Assembly (NCBI GenBank): GCA_038363925.1
Contig: JAQQWL010000011.1
Location: 8,308,001 to 8,372,000 of the forward strand
Reading direction: 5' to 3'
Source: Apiospora phragmitis
Taxonomy: Eukaryota > Ascomycota > Sordariomycetes > Amphisphaeriales > Apiosporaceae
Length of the DNA: 64,000 nt
How positions within the stretch are numbered: the stretch's first letter is position 1; every line of letters begins with the position of its first letter. The notes beneath the pieces are model-generated. The model saw only the letters and a program-made list of their open reading frames with translations, was not told the origin of the DNA and searched no databases. This document shows, piece by piece, positions 37,087-49,737 of the stretch. The translations under genes were made by a program, and so were the position numbers.

Positions 37087-38491
37087 GTGCTTACACGTAT
37101 GGCGCAAACGGGGGGCTAGTAGTATTTTGGTGGACTGGAGGCGGTGTGGTGGTGTAGGATGGATGTTGACGGAGTATACGAAAGCAAGAGACATGGATTA
37201 GGGATAGAGATTTTGGGTGGTCAGTTTGGCCCGGCAGGCACAAAAAAGGACCAAAGGTGAGTTTCATCGGGGGCTGCATTATTATACTCGTATGCTCTAT
37301 TATGGGACGAAGGAGTTCATCCGCTAGGGACGAGGGGTGTTTGGCAGCTACAGCCTACAACTATGGAATAGCGCTTACCTCGAAGTATTTGCTTTCCAAT
37401 AGCAAATAACGAACAATTATTATTACATGATGGTACCAGTGCGGATTGGACCACGGCACTTCTAAAGATATTAATGAAACGAAACCATACGATCAACGAA
37501 ACCCCTGGAGAGACGTAATAGGTTAAATTGGAACCGTTGAAAGAAGCTTCAGGTAAACAAGCGAGGTTGCGTTGCTAGGTCCTAGCCCAGTCTGCCAGTC
37601 CCCCCACATGGTGGTGGTGGACCAAGGCGATTCAAACAGACGGGTCGGGGGGCCGAGGCTGCGAGGACCTCGCCAGGTTTTATACAGATTGCGAGCTCCG
37701 TACGAGCGATGGCGGTTGCTTACTGGGTCGATGGAATATAACAAGATTGAGGGAAACACGTCAACTAGTTTAGCACTGGAGTTCGATCGAGTCGGCTTGC
37801 TTGCAGCTCGGGCGGTTCCATTCTTCCATTATGCCCGTCACCGACTTACCGGTCTGACCGTCTGTATGTATCGCATCCAGACCACCCCCCGCGAAGGACA
37901 TAAAGTACGTGCATACCTACAGTACGTGCATATGCATGCATAATACCAGCAAACTGCGGCTCTCTCCTTGGCCCCCAAGGCCCCTCCCCACTCTTACCCA
38001 TGCCACTGGGGAGAGGTCTTTTCGCTTCGAGCTCATCGACCCGCCTCGTCCATTATTGCTTTCCCGCTTATTCTTCTTTCTTGGGACCATTGGAAGACGC
38101 GAAAGGAGGAGGGAAGCAGAAGAATCCTCATCTCAACACTCATCATACCTCTTTCCTTCACTGGCTGGCAAAGTGACAAGTCTGTTTTGGCCGTAGGATA
38201 GCTGGAATAATTGTCCAGCTTTTTTATACTGCATCTTTTCCTTTCTTTTCCCACTTCTCTGCATATCCCCGGTCCCGATATACATACAGAAGCGGAGCGT
38301 GGCCTTCCTACTACGGCGAATGATTGCTTGATTGCTTGTTGGTGCTTCCCTCCAAGCTTTCTTGGCCATCAATTGGATCTAATTAATCCGGGTTTTCCTG
38401 CTGCACTATTCTTCTCGCTGTTGGGTGTTTATATCAATCGCTGCGACGGTTTTGCACTGGCAAGAATCCAATAGAGGAAGCACAGCCCACG
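37087..38491. other. intergenic region between PKA and CorA-like gene
   Basis: Contains the PKA 3' region and, after about 37950, a pyrimidine-rich leader-like stretch before the CorA-like start. Nothing else supported. Confidence 0.5.
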
Positions 38492-40843
38492 ATGGATGAC
38501 TATATGTTCATCGCCCATGTCAACCAGACCAAGGTTGTCAGCGAGGCGACGAGCTTCCTGGAAATCTTCAACTATGCTGTACGCTCGTTCGCTCTCCTTT
38601 GCCCTGTCCTCTACTACTGTAATCTGGTGGTGACGCAGTTTCTGCCTCCTTCAAGGCTCACGACCACTGAACTGACTGGCCAATTCGCTACTACAGGATC
38701 CAGCCTATAATACGATTGAAGAGCACCCGCTAGAAGCCCTGGAATTTGAGAACTTTCTAAATCGCCGGGTAAGTGCCTCCCGTCCCATCGTCCCGGTCTT
38801 GGCTCTCGATCGTTACGGGACCGGCCCAAATCTTGTTTGGACATTGGTTATGCTCGATCGAACCGGTGCCGGATTGCCGGCAGTGGAGCTTCATCTTGAC
38901 CTTACCTGCACCCGTCTTCACACACCACCTCCTATCTCATCCCATCTCCCATCCCACATCCCATCTCATCTCATCTCGCCCCCCAGCCCATCCATTCATG
39001 TCTGAGATCGAGATCCAGTATTCCAGAAGCCTTCCACGGCTAGCTAGGCACACACCAGTCAACGGCAAATCAAAAGCCACTGAAATTGACACATGTTTTC
39101 CGACTTCTACAGGGCGCCTTTGAGGCACCGAAGAAACACGATTCTAAACTTCTCAGCGGAATCCGTTTAGTGTAAGTGAGCTGCCACGCTATGCCACGCC
39201 ACCGCCCTCCCATGTGTGAGATATGGAAGAGATGTCACCACGACTGACTGAGACGGGCCACCAACAGACTCCAGAAGAATGCCAAGCATCCCGAGACATT
39301 CTCTCCTCATCACATCTCGTTGGAGCAACATGAATATGCTTCCATGGTGAGGACCATGCGCCTGCCTTTCCGTGCCATAGAGGGCACGAGTGTGGTGGGC
39401 CCTTTTTCTGGGCCTCTTATGACCACGATGCAAACGATCCTCATCTACGTAAGACTTTGTCGATTGACTCCATCCTCCTATGTTATGTTATGCATCTTGC
39501 CAGAACGATCTTCATACTATGCAAACTCATGTGGCTGACTTCAGTGATCAGAGATCATCCATCGAAAGTCGGATGTCCGCAAGAAGGGCAAGACCCGTGG
39601 CTGGGAGCTGATGCTTTCGCACTCCTTCAATACCAATATTACCACTGGATACGTGAAGGGAACACCCTCGTCTGACATCAACGATGCCATCGACCACCTC
39701 AAGTCCTGCGCCGCCCAGGTGGCCCACCCCTTTCTCTTGCCCATCATCATCTTGTCACATGATCTGTCTTCGCGCTCGGATCAGAAGCAGCGCGAGGCGC
39801 GTGCCTGGCTGAGGCGGCTCGAGAACGCCGTCACCATGCGCAACGAGATCGACGAGAAGGAAGGCTACATGGACTTTGATCTCGACGCCATCAACCGGGA
39901 CCTGGTCGAGTGCCACTCGCAAGTGCTGTGGCGGCGCCCTCAGGCCTACCAGGAGATCATCAAGGAGGTCCACACCGGCATGGACAAGTACTGGCAGATG
40001 ACCGACCACAGCCGACCGGAGATCTCGGCGCTCCACGACAGCCTGATCAGTCGGTTGGACTTCTACCGTATTAAGCTGACGGGTATCGAGCATTATGTGC
40101 ATACGACCTTGGAGAGATTGAACATCCAGCGGCAAGCAGTAAGTCGTGGCCCCCCATCATCGTCTCCCTGCGATGTACAATGTGGCTTGGCCATTATACC
40201 GATGCGTTGAAAGGGCATGCTGATCTAACCAACCCCCTTGTAGCTGTATAACATTATTGCACAGAAGGAATCCAAGTTAAACCTGGAGATGGCCGCTCAG
40301 CAGCGACGTCTGGCCCACGCCAGCAAGCGCGACAGCACGGCCATGAAGACGCTCTCTCTGCTAGGCGCCCTCTTCCTGCCGGGGACGTTCTTGGCGTCGC
40401 TCTTCAGCATGAGCTTCTTCGACTTCAACGTCGGCCCCGAGTTCCCCGGCATGGACCCGGACGACTACTCGGGGAAGGGCGCGCAGGTCTCCGAGTACCT
40501 GTGGCTGTACTTTGTCGTCACGATCCCACTCACGCTGGCCATCGTCGGCGCCTGGTGGTACCTCGACCGCCGGCGGCAGAAGATGTACGCGGCCGAGGAC
40601 GTCGACATCGAGGAGGGCATCGGCCGCATGGAGACGGAGATCATGGCCGTCATGCGTAAGAAGACGATGAGCAAGGCGACGACGTGGAATTGGGGACCTC
40701 GCCGGCGATTCAGCTGGTCAAGAAGTCCGAGGCTTAATGGGCCTATTGCCTCCCTCATTTGGGAAAGCTCCTGGCTGGCTTACGACCCCTGTGCTGGCAA
40801 CAGGTTCAGGGACTGTCGGCCCGGAAGAAGACGCTTTGCTTGA
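38492..40843 (+). CDS. CorA-like divalent-cation transporter family protein
   Basis: Six exons: 38492-38578, 38697-38768, 39113-39171, 39268-39448, 39552-40138 and 40244-40843. The soluble N-terminal part carries HISLEQHEYASMVRTMRLPF and a long helical region (YQEIIKEVHTGMDKYWQM, ISRLDFYRIKLTGIEHYVHT). Two C-terminal membrane helices follow, LSLLGALFLPGTFLASLFSM and LYFVVTIPLTLAIVGAWWYL. This is the CorA layout, but the GMN signature between the helices is absent (FSMSFFDF), as in a fungal CorA-like subgroup, so magnesium transport is uncertain. The T5 run at 39405-39409 lacks one T; with it GPFFWASYDHDAND continues across intron 4. The C-terminus is also unsure: as read it ends at 40843 (528 residues), but an extra base near 40687 would end it at 40737. 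Intron 2 is long (344 bases) for this genome. Confidence 0.8.
38933..38982. repeat. CATCT/CATCC microsatellite in intron
   Basis: Imperfect tandem CATCTCC/CATCTCAT units lie inside intron 2 of the CorA-like gene. They may explain the unusual length of that intron. Confidence 0.8.
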
Positions 40844-43314
40844 GTCTGAAGCTTAGGACAATATAAGACACGGGAAGACAACATCAACAAAAGTCAAAAT
40901 CGTGAGGGCTACTAGCCAACATGGGGGAAAAAACCTGAAAGGGAAATGGAGAGACGAACCCAAATCTTTGTTTTTCTGGATACATCTTTATGACACTTAC
41001 GATCCTCACGAACGACTGGTACGAAACCAAAGAATCATCATCATCAGCATCGATATAGAGAATATTTATTAGCAGCACGAAATATTTGTAATACATTTGC
41101 TTAGATATAGTGTCAACTAATATACTTAGCGTTACCAACCCATCATCCATTCTACTACTTACTACCTCAATGATTCTGGCAGCAGCGTGGCCCTTGTGTA
41201 CACGTCGGGCGCATGAAGGCCGACGGTGCTAGAGCAGCAGCGCCATAGTACCAAGCAAGCTGACTGCCTTGCTGAGAAAATCATGACAGCGTGGTTTCTT
41301 GTGTAAGTCTGTGGCACAGGCAAGCTGCTGATGGTGAGAGCGGTGTGCCACTTCACGAACCCGAGTGGTTCTTTGCATCTGCATGGTGGGCTATGGGACC
41401 ACAAGCAACATGCACGTACATATGTACATATGAATGCCAGCTCTTTCCTCGACGAGGACAGAATGGGTAGGTATCCAGAGCAGCATCCCCGAGGAAGCTA
41501 GCAGTCCACCCCAACTAGGGGCCGTCGTGATAGAACTTCTCTAAACGTCGAATTATTGTCCGCGTCACTTGCTGCCCCTCAAGTCGTCGCGCTTTAGTTG
41601 TAGTAATAGTAAATACATAGACATGAGATGAGAGGCATGGCTTCTTCGCCATACACATCCAGCCAGAACCGCAAAGCTTCCTGTGCTTTTCCTTTCCTCT
41701 CGCCGGAAGTAGTAGGGTTCGGAATTTCCGCATCCTTGAAACAGCCAGGACCATGCACACACACACACACAAAGGAGGCCTCGCATTTCAGACGCGAAAC
41801 ACGTGCGTACCTACATTCTAATATGTGTTCCCACGATATACTTCCAACAGTACCATCACGATCGAAGTCGACGATGACGATCGAGCATAGGGTTTCGATA
41901 CCCTATACACGCACACCAAGCGACCCCCCAGCGTGGAGAATGGACCTTTGTTTACTTTACCCACAGCACGAAGGATGTTTACAAATCCCGGCAGCTGCCG
42001 TGGAATAGAGGAATGGAGCGCCCGACCGGGATGGGCCTGGCTTTTGACAGCTCAGGCATAAGCTGTTGGGTATAACCAAAGCAGGTAAAACTGCCCGATG
42101 GCGCTTTGTTAGTTGGGTGGGACTACAGTATAGTTTTATCATCGTCAAAGAAGAACGGCTAGCTGTATATGCATTCACAACGTGCGAAGAGAAGACGGAT
42201 AAGCTTGTCGAACAACGAAATGATATATGTGATTCCTCAGCGCGAGTATCGAGACTGGCCTCGGTAACACACGAGTAAGAACAAACTATCTAAGTCCGAA
42301 CACAGAAAAAAAAAGTATTGGTCTTTTTTCTTATTTCTTTTCCCCAGTGCCGGTGGTGGATCTTGGTGTGGGTGGTACAGCTAGATAACGTAGCTGCTAG
42401 TCCCCCATCGGTGCACATGTCCATGTACAGTGACATCGACGTGTGCTTTGCCGATCCAGCCCGCTACTGGTCTTTAAAAGCCCATTATACCATGCGTATA
42501 TCGTGGGGCGTCTGCCTATCATATCCAGCACAGTGTAGGTAGTATATCAGAATGCCAATCTGGATTGTCATTTCTTTGTTTGTGTCTTTGCCAAGTCCTG
42601 GCTCTCTCGTCCAAGACGTGATTATTAAAATGTGTATATGGGTTGTGTTTGCCAAACGGTTGCTACCCATCGAGATCTTCTCGATCAGGATATGTAGCAT
42701 GTCAAAAACCATAAATATAGTTCCTCCAGGATGTTGAAGTGGAGATGACCCTACCTACAACAGAACTTCGTTTGTTGCAAAGTATGGGTGGGGGTATGTT
42801 GCAAAGGGGGTATAAAGTTGAAAGAAAAACTGCTGGCCGAGACTGTCCAGAGACCGAGCACATGCAGTAGCATTAGGACTACCGGCTCAAAGTCGCCAAA
42901 AACCCTCTCTGTCCATAGCAGGAGTTCCGTATGAATCCGTTTAACGTGCAACCTCGTAAATGTCGTGTGGTGATGATGGGAGAAAAAGAAAACGTCGCTA
43001 AAAGTCCAAAGGGGCCCGTTGCCCGGAAGCGGCTGTTGAGCAGAAACCTCCAGAGCCGTGGGCATATGCAATGCCGTGTTGTCGCAAAGGGGAGATTGTC
43101 GCAACGAATAAAACGGGGGGGCTTCCGCTAGAAGAACCACAGGACGCCATGTGTCGAATGAGAACACCAAATAGAATGCCGATCAAGAGGAACGCCGCCT
43201 CGATCATGCCGTGCCACGCAAAACCATTCCAGCCAGCCAGCCAACCGAAACCAAACCAACCGTCCAAGCCGGTGATTATCCCCGTCTCCAAAACGCCGTC
43301 GATGCAATGCAGAA
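40844..43314. other. 2.5 kb convergent intergenic region
   Basis: Between two converging genes, with only short frames in all six readings. It holds a CA-repeat at 41756-41770 and several TACCTACC-type motifs (around 41466, 41806 and 42535). A long interval for a 3'-3' arrangement; an unrecognised noncoding transcript is possible but not shown. Confidence 0.45.
41756..41770. repeat. CA dinucleotide microsatellite
   Basis: Uninterrupted CA/AC tract in intergenic DNA. Confidence 0.9.
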
Positions 43315-44409
43315 TTATACAGAACCAAGTTGCAAAAGTGCTTGGATGGCCTCCCGCTCCTGGGTGTTGGGCGACGCGGCCAATGCAGCCAAGTCGATGT
43401 TATCCAGTCGTGGCTCGCGTAACATGCCAGTGCCGGAGAAGCTGCGGTAGGCTCCGGTGCTGTTTACACGGGATGAAAAGTCGCGATGAGCGTCGGCTGG
43501 GGTCGAGTAGGAGCCTGCGCGCAAAGCAGCAGCTCCAACTGCTGCCCAGTCTTCGTCATCGGTGGCATCTTCCGGGTCGTCATTCATGGTCATGTCGTCG
43601 TCGCCAGCTTCCGAGCAGGAGGCCGAAGCGGGACTACCCATGGAGTCGAGAGACATCTTGTCCGCCTCGTTCTCCATCATGTTCACATCATGATCGTCAT
43701 GCGAGAAGACTGCCGAGTTGCCAACACTAGTGGCACGAGTGTTCAACCTGGACCGATCGTTCCGTCCAGGGGCCTTGTGGATGGGAATCCCTCCAGCAGG
43801 GTAGGATGTTGGGCCGTTTGCTTCGGGAGACATCCGAGACCGACAAGGCTGACCTCGTCGCCTCGCGTTCCATCGCCCCCAACCGACCTTCTCAAATATC
43901 ACGTCACCGTTCGCACCTCCTCCTGTTTGGGCTCCGTGTCCGTGTCCATGTCCTCTTCCTTCGAGCGCCGCGACCACCAACCTCCGGGCCTTGGGTGGCG
44001 GGATGCCAGCAAAGCCAGGTACTGATGTTGTCAGATAGCCCATGATGTGACGGATGGCCAGAGGGCCGTGGTTCAGCACGATCTCCGGGAGATGGTACTT
44101 GGAGAGCAAAGCCGGAGTAATGGCGCCGGCCGACTCGAAGGTTGGGGACCCTACCGAGTCGGTTTTGGTTCCATCGTGCAGATCCAGATCCGAGTCGATG
44201 GGCTCGAGGGGCTGGTGTTTGTGGGCCGTCTGCAGCTGGGCCTTGAGCCCATGGGGAGGCAGCGCAGGGGATATGGAGTTGGGGGGAGTCGGAAGAGGAT
44301 GGTTTCGTGTCACAGGGACACTCCGTCCAGCCGCTACAACAGTCAAGTTGTCTCGGGGGATGGAGGCCTTGGGGATATCGCGGGCAGCAGCTGATGCCGG
44401 GGACGCCAT
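43315..44409 (-). CDS. STB3: Stb3-like Sin3-binding transcription regulator
   Basis: Yeast Stb3 binds ribosomal RNA processing elements and recruits the Sin3-Rpd3 deacetylase; nutrient and PKA/TOR signals move it out of the nucleus. An intact, intronless frame of 364 residues carries the Stb3 domain (residues about 95-185): LLSKYHLPEIVLNHGPLAIR, HIMGYLTTSVPGFAGIPPPK, ARRLVVAALEGRG and, after a His/Gly-rich insert (GHGHGHG), VIFEKVGWGRWNARRRGQP. N-terminal ASIPRDNLTVVA and the Pro-rich stretch fit fungal relatives. The rest is acidic and disordered. First ATG used. It is convergent with the CorA-like gene, with a very long upstream region. Target sites cannot be told from this window. Confidence 0.92.
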   Translation of the reverse strand: MASPASAAARDIPKASIPRDNLTVVAAGRSVPVTRNHPLPTPPNSISPALPPHGLKAQLQTAHKHQPLEPIDSDLDLHDGTKTDSVGSPTFESAGAITPALLSKYHLPEIVLNHGPLAIRHIMGYLTTSVPGFAGIPPPKARRLVVAALEGRGHGHGHGAQTGGGANGDVIFEKVGWGRWNARRRGQPCRSRMSPEANGPTSYPAGGIPIHKAPGRNDRSRLNTRATSVGNSAVFSHDDHDVNMMENEADKMSLDSMGSPASASCSEAGDDDMTMNDDPEDATDDEDWAAVGAAALRAGSYSTPADAHRDFSSRVNSTGAYRSFSGTGMLREPRLDNIDLAALAASPNTQEREAIQALLQLGSV

Positions 44410-45860
44410 GTTGGAAATGTATAAGTGCTTCGAGACGAGTCTGGATGTTGTCGCGACACAGTATTAGTATATATGGCTGATGCAGAGAAGGGTTTGCTGT
44501 TGTGTGCGACGGGTGAGTCAGAGGCACGATAACGACTTACAAAGCGACAGGTCCGGAAGTATACAGGAGATCAGCGACGTGGGCTGTCTTTGCTTTCGGA
44601 TGAGGAAGGCAAAAAACGATTGTGGCGAGATGTTCAGCGCTGGCGCGATTATCTTGACCGTGACAGGAAGATAACTCTTGGTTTGCAAAGAAATGCGTGA
44701 TGTTGTTAATTGTTGTTGGTTGTGCTTGAGGAAGGGGGAGAGGGATCAGGCCGAAGCAGGAAGCGAGCGACAGTCGGGTCTAATGTATGGCATGTGTGAC
44801 TGGACGGGATGGACTGCTGACTGGCGGACTGACTGTGCAAGCCCAAGCCCAAGCCCAGGTGTGAGATAAGTCTGGTACTACAAGTACATCACGGGAGGTA
44901 CTTGGGGTAGGTTAGTCTTGAGTGATAATAGCCTGGGGTGGTGCTATTGTCACTGTGAAAGCTATCAATGATGCTTGTACAGCAGGTACCTACCCGGGAA
45001 CTAGCCTGCTCATTGTGCTGGTATATGCCCGTACATAAGTTGCGTGCACACCTGCATACTTGCGCGCCGACAGAACGTACAGTATGCAAGTGCGGTTGCT
45101 GGACTTCCAGTTAGTTTGTGCTGCCACCACACACCACACCCAATCAACATACAACACACACACCACTACACTCAACGGCAAGCACAGTACGAACATATAT
45201 CACGTATATTTCTAGACACGCAAAAACTATCGGTCAGAATTTTCACCGTTGGGTAACCAAAAAAGGAGGAGCGTGTGTGTGCGTTGTAAAGGGCGGTGGC
45301 TTCTTTTCTTCTTCTTTCCTTCTCCCCTGAGCAGGTGTCGCAAAGGTCGCTGTGCGCAGGTGCGCTGAAGCACTTACACGGAGCCAGGCCAGATTCCCAA
45401 TTAGAGGAAAAACCGGGGCGTTGGCCTAGCAAAGGCCGTGTGGTAAGCCGTGGATGGGCGAATGATGGGCTAGAGTGGCAGCAGAGGCGCACATGGACCA
45501 ATCTGCGGACTCGACTGGCCCCTGGTAGATTCTGTAGATTTGCGCGACGGGTGAGAGGGATGGGGGGCCGGAGAGATGGATGGAGCTGATGGATTGATGC
45601 GCTGGGAATAACAGCACCGGGCGGTCTGTACAGTGCACACTGTGTGCCATCCGTTGATTAGTTTAGGTAGCACCTTCATCCGCCTCTCATCAGCCTTTGT
45701 CGCGTTCCTACGAGACGGTCGGAGCTTGGTTTGGTTAGGGAGAAACCGGGAGTGTGTCGTTGTCAGCTAAGGCCACAGCGAGGGCGGGCCACTCACTACC
45801 TTTCGCCAATACCGCCGTCACTCATATCAATGACAATTGCATGTACATATCTGAGCTACT

Positions 45861-45880
45861 TGTGTGTGTGTGTGTGTGTG
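45861..45880. repeat. TG dinucleotide microsatellite
   Basis: Ten uninterrupted TG units in intergenic DNA. Confidence 0.95.
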
Positions 45881-46958
45881 CGTCGCTGTCAACCTTTCGT
45901 TGATATCCTGTTTCCGCTCGCACCCCCTTCTCAGCAAGCAAGCCTCATCCATCATCAAACATACAACCTTTCCTGTCCCGTCTCTGCGGATTGCACTGCA
46001 GCGATTGCGTCATGATTGCGAGATATCACATCGGTTTGCTTGGGAATTACTCCTCTCTCTTCCTCCCTCGCTCTCTCCTCAATAGGCATCGGATGTTTCC
46101 CCAGACTATGGCCTTGTATGGTACATAGCTGCCAGTCCCCAATTTGTGTGTGCAGGTAAAGAGGTAGCTACTAATGGTAACTGTTGGCAAGTGGACTTTT
46201 ATAACGTACGCGCGTCTCCATCTGCATTGTAGTCTGCTGCGTCAAAGACAGCCAGCTTGCTGCCGGTTTGTTTGAGAGCTAGAGATCCTATGTACACGTG
46301 CAGGCATGTAAGGTGTTGGACTTGTTTCGGCCGCGCATCTCCCACGCATTCCCGCAAGCAGCACAATCCCCAACTTGAGGTACGCTGCTTGACTGCCAGA
46401 TCCGGACCTGAGAAGACGGCGTGTCTCTAATGCGCCAAAGGGGCGCGAGCCTAATAACATAGCGACTCACCTCACCGTAATGTACAGTGTGGCTGCAACT
46501 GTCTCCGACTGGAATCCCATGACCCTCAGTTCATGTACCTACAGGGTAGCCATTCTCCATTTGAGGATCCCGACTGACTTGGATTACTGTACAACAGCGC
46601 ATCGGAACGAACAACAAAGACTCATCTTCGTTGACCACGAGACACATATCCATTGCTACCATCAGGGAATTTTGGATATTCTTTTTGATTTTCTATTTTC
46701 CTGCGCGCCATTGTGTGAGATGAATTAAGTGTAATATCCACCCTCCAATTTCGGCATTGCCCCTTGTGTGTGTGAGTGTGAGTGTGTGTAATTAAGGGTA
46801 TATCAGTATCAAGGAAGTTATTGGTATCAACCTCTCCTTACTAGGTTAGAGAGTGCAATGGCCAAAAAGTATGCCCCCACGGCGCGGCGCCGTCGTTGAT
46901 ATCTAGGGATTACCATGGGCCGCACCAACCCAAAACAAAAAACGGCTTTGCTCGTACC

Positions 46959-46977
46959 TTATTATTATTATTATTAT
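46959..46977. repeat. TTA trinucleotide microsatellite
   Basis: Uninterrupted TTA/ATT tract in intergenic DNA. Confidence 0.9.
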
Positions 46978-48216
46978 CATTATCTATGTCTAAAATAGTG
47001 CATAGTCGAGTCAAGCATAGCAGGATAGCATAATAGCGAGGCAAGCTAGAGATGATCTCACATCATTCTCCAACCACCTGAACTCTACTACAAGTAGATA
47101 GTGCTGTATGTTGATTCAGGGGCCAAACGTGGTCAGACTCCTATGATACGATATCGTATAGGATTCCGATGTCGCAACCCAGCCTCATCAGTCGGATAGG
47201 TCGGAATCCGGTCAGGTCAGATAAGAAGGAGACACTTTATCTAACTCGGTTTCGTCGTCGCACAACTTTCCTACCCTAATCAGATGCGATATTGCATTTC
47301 TTGCATTTCAACTTACTCGTACCTTGCTTTGGTTCATGTCGATCTCTCTCGTCGCATGTCTAGGTCCGTAGGTCAGGCTAGTCGAGCTAAGCATGTAAGT
47401 ACGACGTAGCTAGGTACCTGTCAGCGCGATATGCTTTCTCGGCCGATGCGCGCGTGGCGGCGTGTTTCGGATAGTCCTCCCAAAGAAGCAACTTGCACGT
47501 TTTGGGAACGCGTCCATCTGATTGGTCGCCGCTTTCGTCGCTGTTGGCTGTTGTTGCCACTGCAGATCCAAGAAAAGACTAAATGCCAATGTACATACGT
47601 ATGCGGGGGGTATACATGGTAATGGAGTATGTATGTGTGTGAGTGTGTGAGGGTGCGACATACGACATATGCAAAGCCAAAGACCCCGCGTTGTTGAAAA
47701 AGGCAAACCAGCAAATTGGGTGAACATGTGGCCTGGACCATTTGCTGGGAGCTGGTCCCGCGACCGTTATTATTACCTAACCTTTTCGCCTTCGCCGCTG
47801 AGGCCGCCTGGAATGGCAAGGCAATCGCTGAGAGGGAGCATAGAGTTCAGCTGCTGAGTGTCCTTGAGACGGTCTCGTCTCAGTTTTCTTCGAGACTCAG
47901 ATAGTCGAGCGAAGGAGCCAATCAGCGGCCTGGCTGGGGGCACAAGACAACCTTGTTTAAACCAGTGGGTACAGCTGGGTGCGACTTTCACACAGGTTCG
48001 TTAGAGTATTACATAGCCCTGTGGTCTATCCCTTTGATTCAAGAAGGAAATATACAGGGTCGGATCCTCAGAGAATATATATCCATTCATGTTTGGCGTA
48101 TACTCACGTACTAAGGTTAAGGTGTACATATGATATGTACTTACTTACTCAATTAAATCACCCGGATCTGCGGATAGCCGTTTGGCTGCCAGACTCACTA
48201 GCTCCACCAGAGCCGG

Positions 48217-48720
48217 TTACTGGGATATATTCGCACATCGTGAAATTCGGACTTGATAAGTAGCGCAAGCATCCTTGACTAACACATTCCAAGATGGAGG
48301 GCATTGCCCTAAGTTGGAAGCTAGAATGGCCAACACCATAGCCATGGCTGTTGAAACGCAGAGCTCCTGGCGCATGTTCACGATATCTGCTGCACAAGGA
48401 TCTTCTCGATGTGTGCCGATCCCCAAGGTGTCCAGAACCATGAGCATCGCTTCACGGCTGCACCCCAGCACCCTGTATACTCCGGCAATTACATCAGCCT
48501 CGCATAAGGTAGGTGGGCTCAAGGCAAGTGGACAGGTTTGGAGTCGATTGGCCTTGTCGTAGATACATTCGGCCGATATAAAGTGCTCTCTACTTCAATA
48601 AGCAGACTACCTACCAAGTCACACATGACGTAGCAATCGGATACTATAGATATGCGGCTGTCATATTCGGCCTTTTGCGACATAACGATCATGTCGCGGC
48701 CATCCACTTGCAGCCCAATA
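48217..48720 (-). other. possible gene fragment, unassigned
   Basis: Two consecutive minus-strand frames (about 48720-48519 and 48590-48217) have amino-acid composition typical of coding DNA, with segments such as ADVIAGVYRVLGCSREAM and LCVSTAMAMVLAILASNLG. A possible GTAGGT donor and ACAAG acceptor separate them. I find no start, no domain and no family. It could be a decayed remnant, perhaps of a fungal regulatory gene, or chance. Confidence 0.25.
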
Positions 48721-49737
48721 CGGAAGGCCGATTCGATCGAGAGATCTTATCAGTCCTAGTATGTATATGATAGTTACTATGTTGCTGAGACATGTGGCCT
48801 TGAATTTGGTGGATCTGAATGCGTGCTCGCTCCATCGCCAGCTACCAGAAGAAGAAACATCATCCCGTTGTACCGAATGGTACGGTAGTAGCCGCCGTAT
48901 GTAGGTAGGTAAATAAGCTGCTCGATTGGGGTGCCACATTGAGGGGTTTCGCGTCCATCCCCGGCTTTCCCGTACATAAGCCCGAAACTCGAGGCGCGGC
49001 TCGACTAACTGTACCTACCCCGCTGCTGCTGGGCGACAGACACCATTATCTCCTACCGGTCCCCCACGTTGCCCAACCATGCGATGTGATACCATCCGGT
49101 TGCGTTGTATTTCTCGCGATTGGACCGAAATCCCCAGCCATGTTCACGGCATGGCAGCTCCGCATGCGCACTCCCTCCCAAGATAGCGCAGGTAACCAAC
49201 CCAATGACGCTTCAACCGCTTCCGTTTCTTTCCGTTTGGTAGCCTGATTAGCCTCCAGTATTCGAAACCAGCTGGTTCAGGATATGCTTAATCCCTCACT
49301 CGAAAAGAGGCTTTTTGATTGGAAAATTTGGTATCGCCAGAATTTCACCGTTGGCTACATGTGCCTGTCGAGCGGACACAGAGTATCGTGATATATTTCG
49401 ATCCAGTAGGGTTTGCCCTAATGCCGCAGATAGTCCCAGGCATTATCCTGCAATCATACCATACACCATACATCAGACGTTCCTCATACTGGTAGACTCC
49501 CTGATGGATGTTGAGATGAAGATGGAGTCTATCAAGTTAGCTGCTGCCAGGTAGCTGCTAGAGACGAGGCCGTGACCGCGGTTTCTTTCATACACACCTA
49601 TTGCCGATGGTGGAATCCAGCCCAACAGCGACCTGAAGCAACGCCCTTACGCGAACTGCCAATCACGGGGTTTCTCGTAGCTAGCCTGCTGCACAACCTT
49701 TTCGAAACGGCAAAGATGATCCGTAAGAGGCTCAGGA

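Larger units (their letters stand above)
44410..49737. other. 5.3 kb gene-poor region between STB3 and TOP3
   Basis: The largest empty stretch of the window. It contains GT (45861-45880) and TTA (46959-46977) microsatellites and many GGTAGGTA/TACCTACC motifs (for example near 44985, 47405 and 48903). One minus-strand stretch at about 48217-48720 has gene-like codon use but no domain or complete structure. It should include the STB3 promoter and the TOP3 3' region. I saw no tRNA. Confidence 0.45.
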
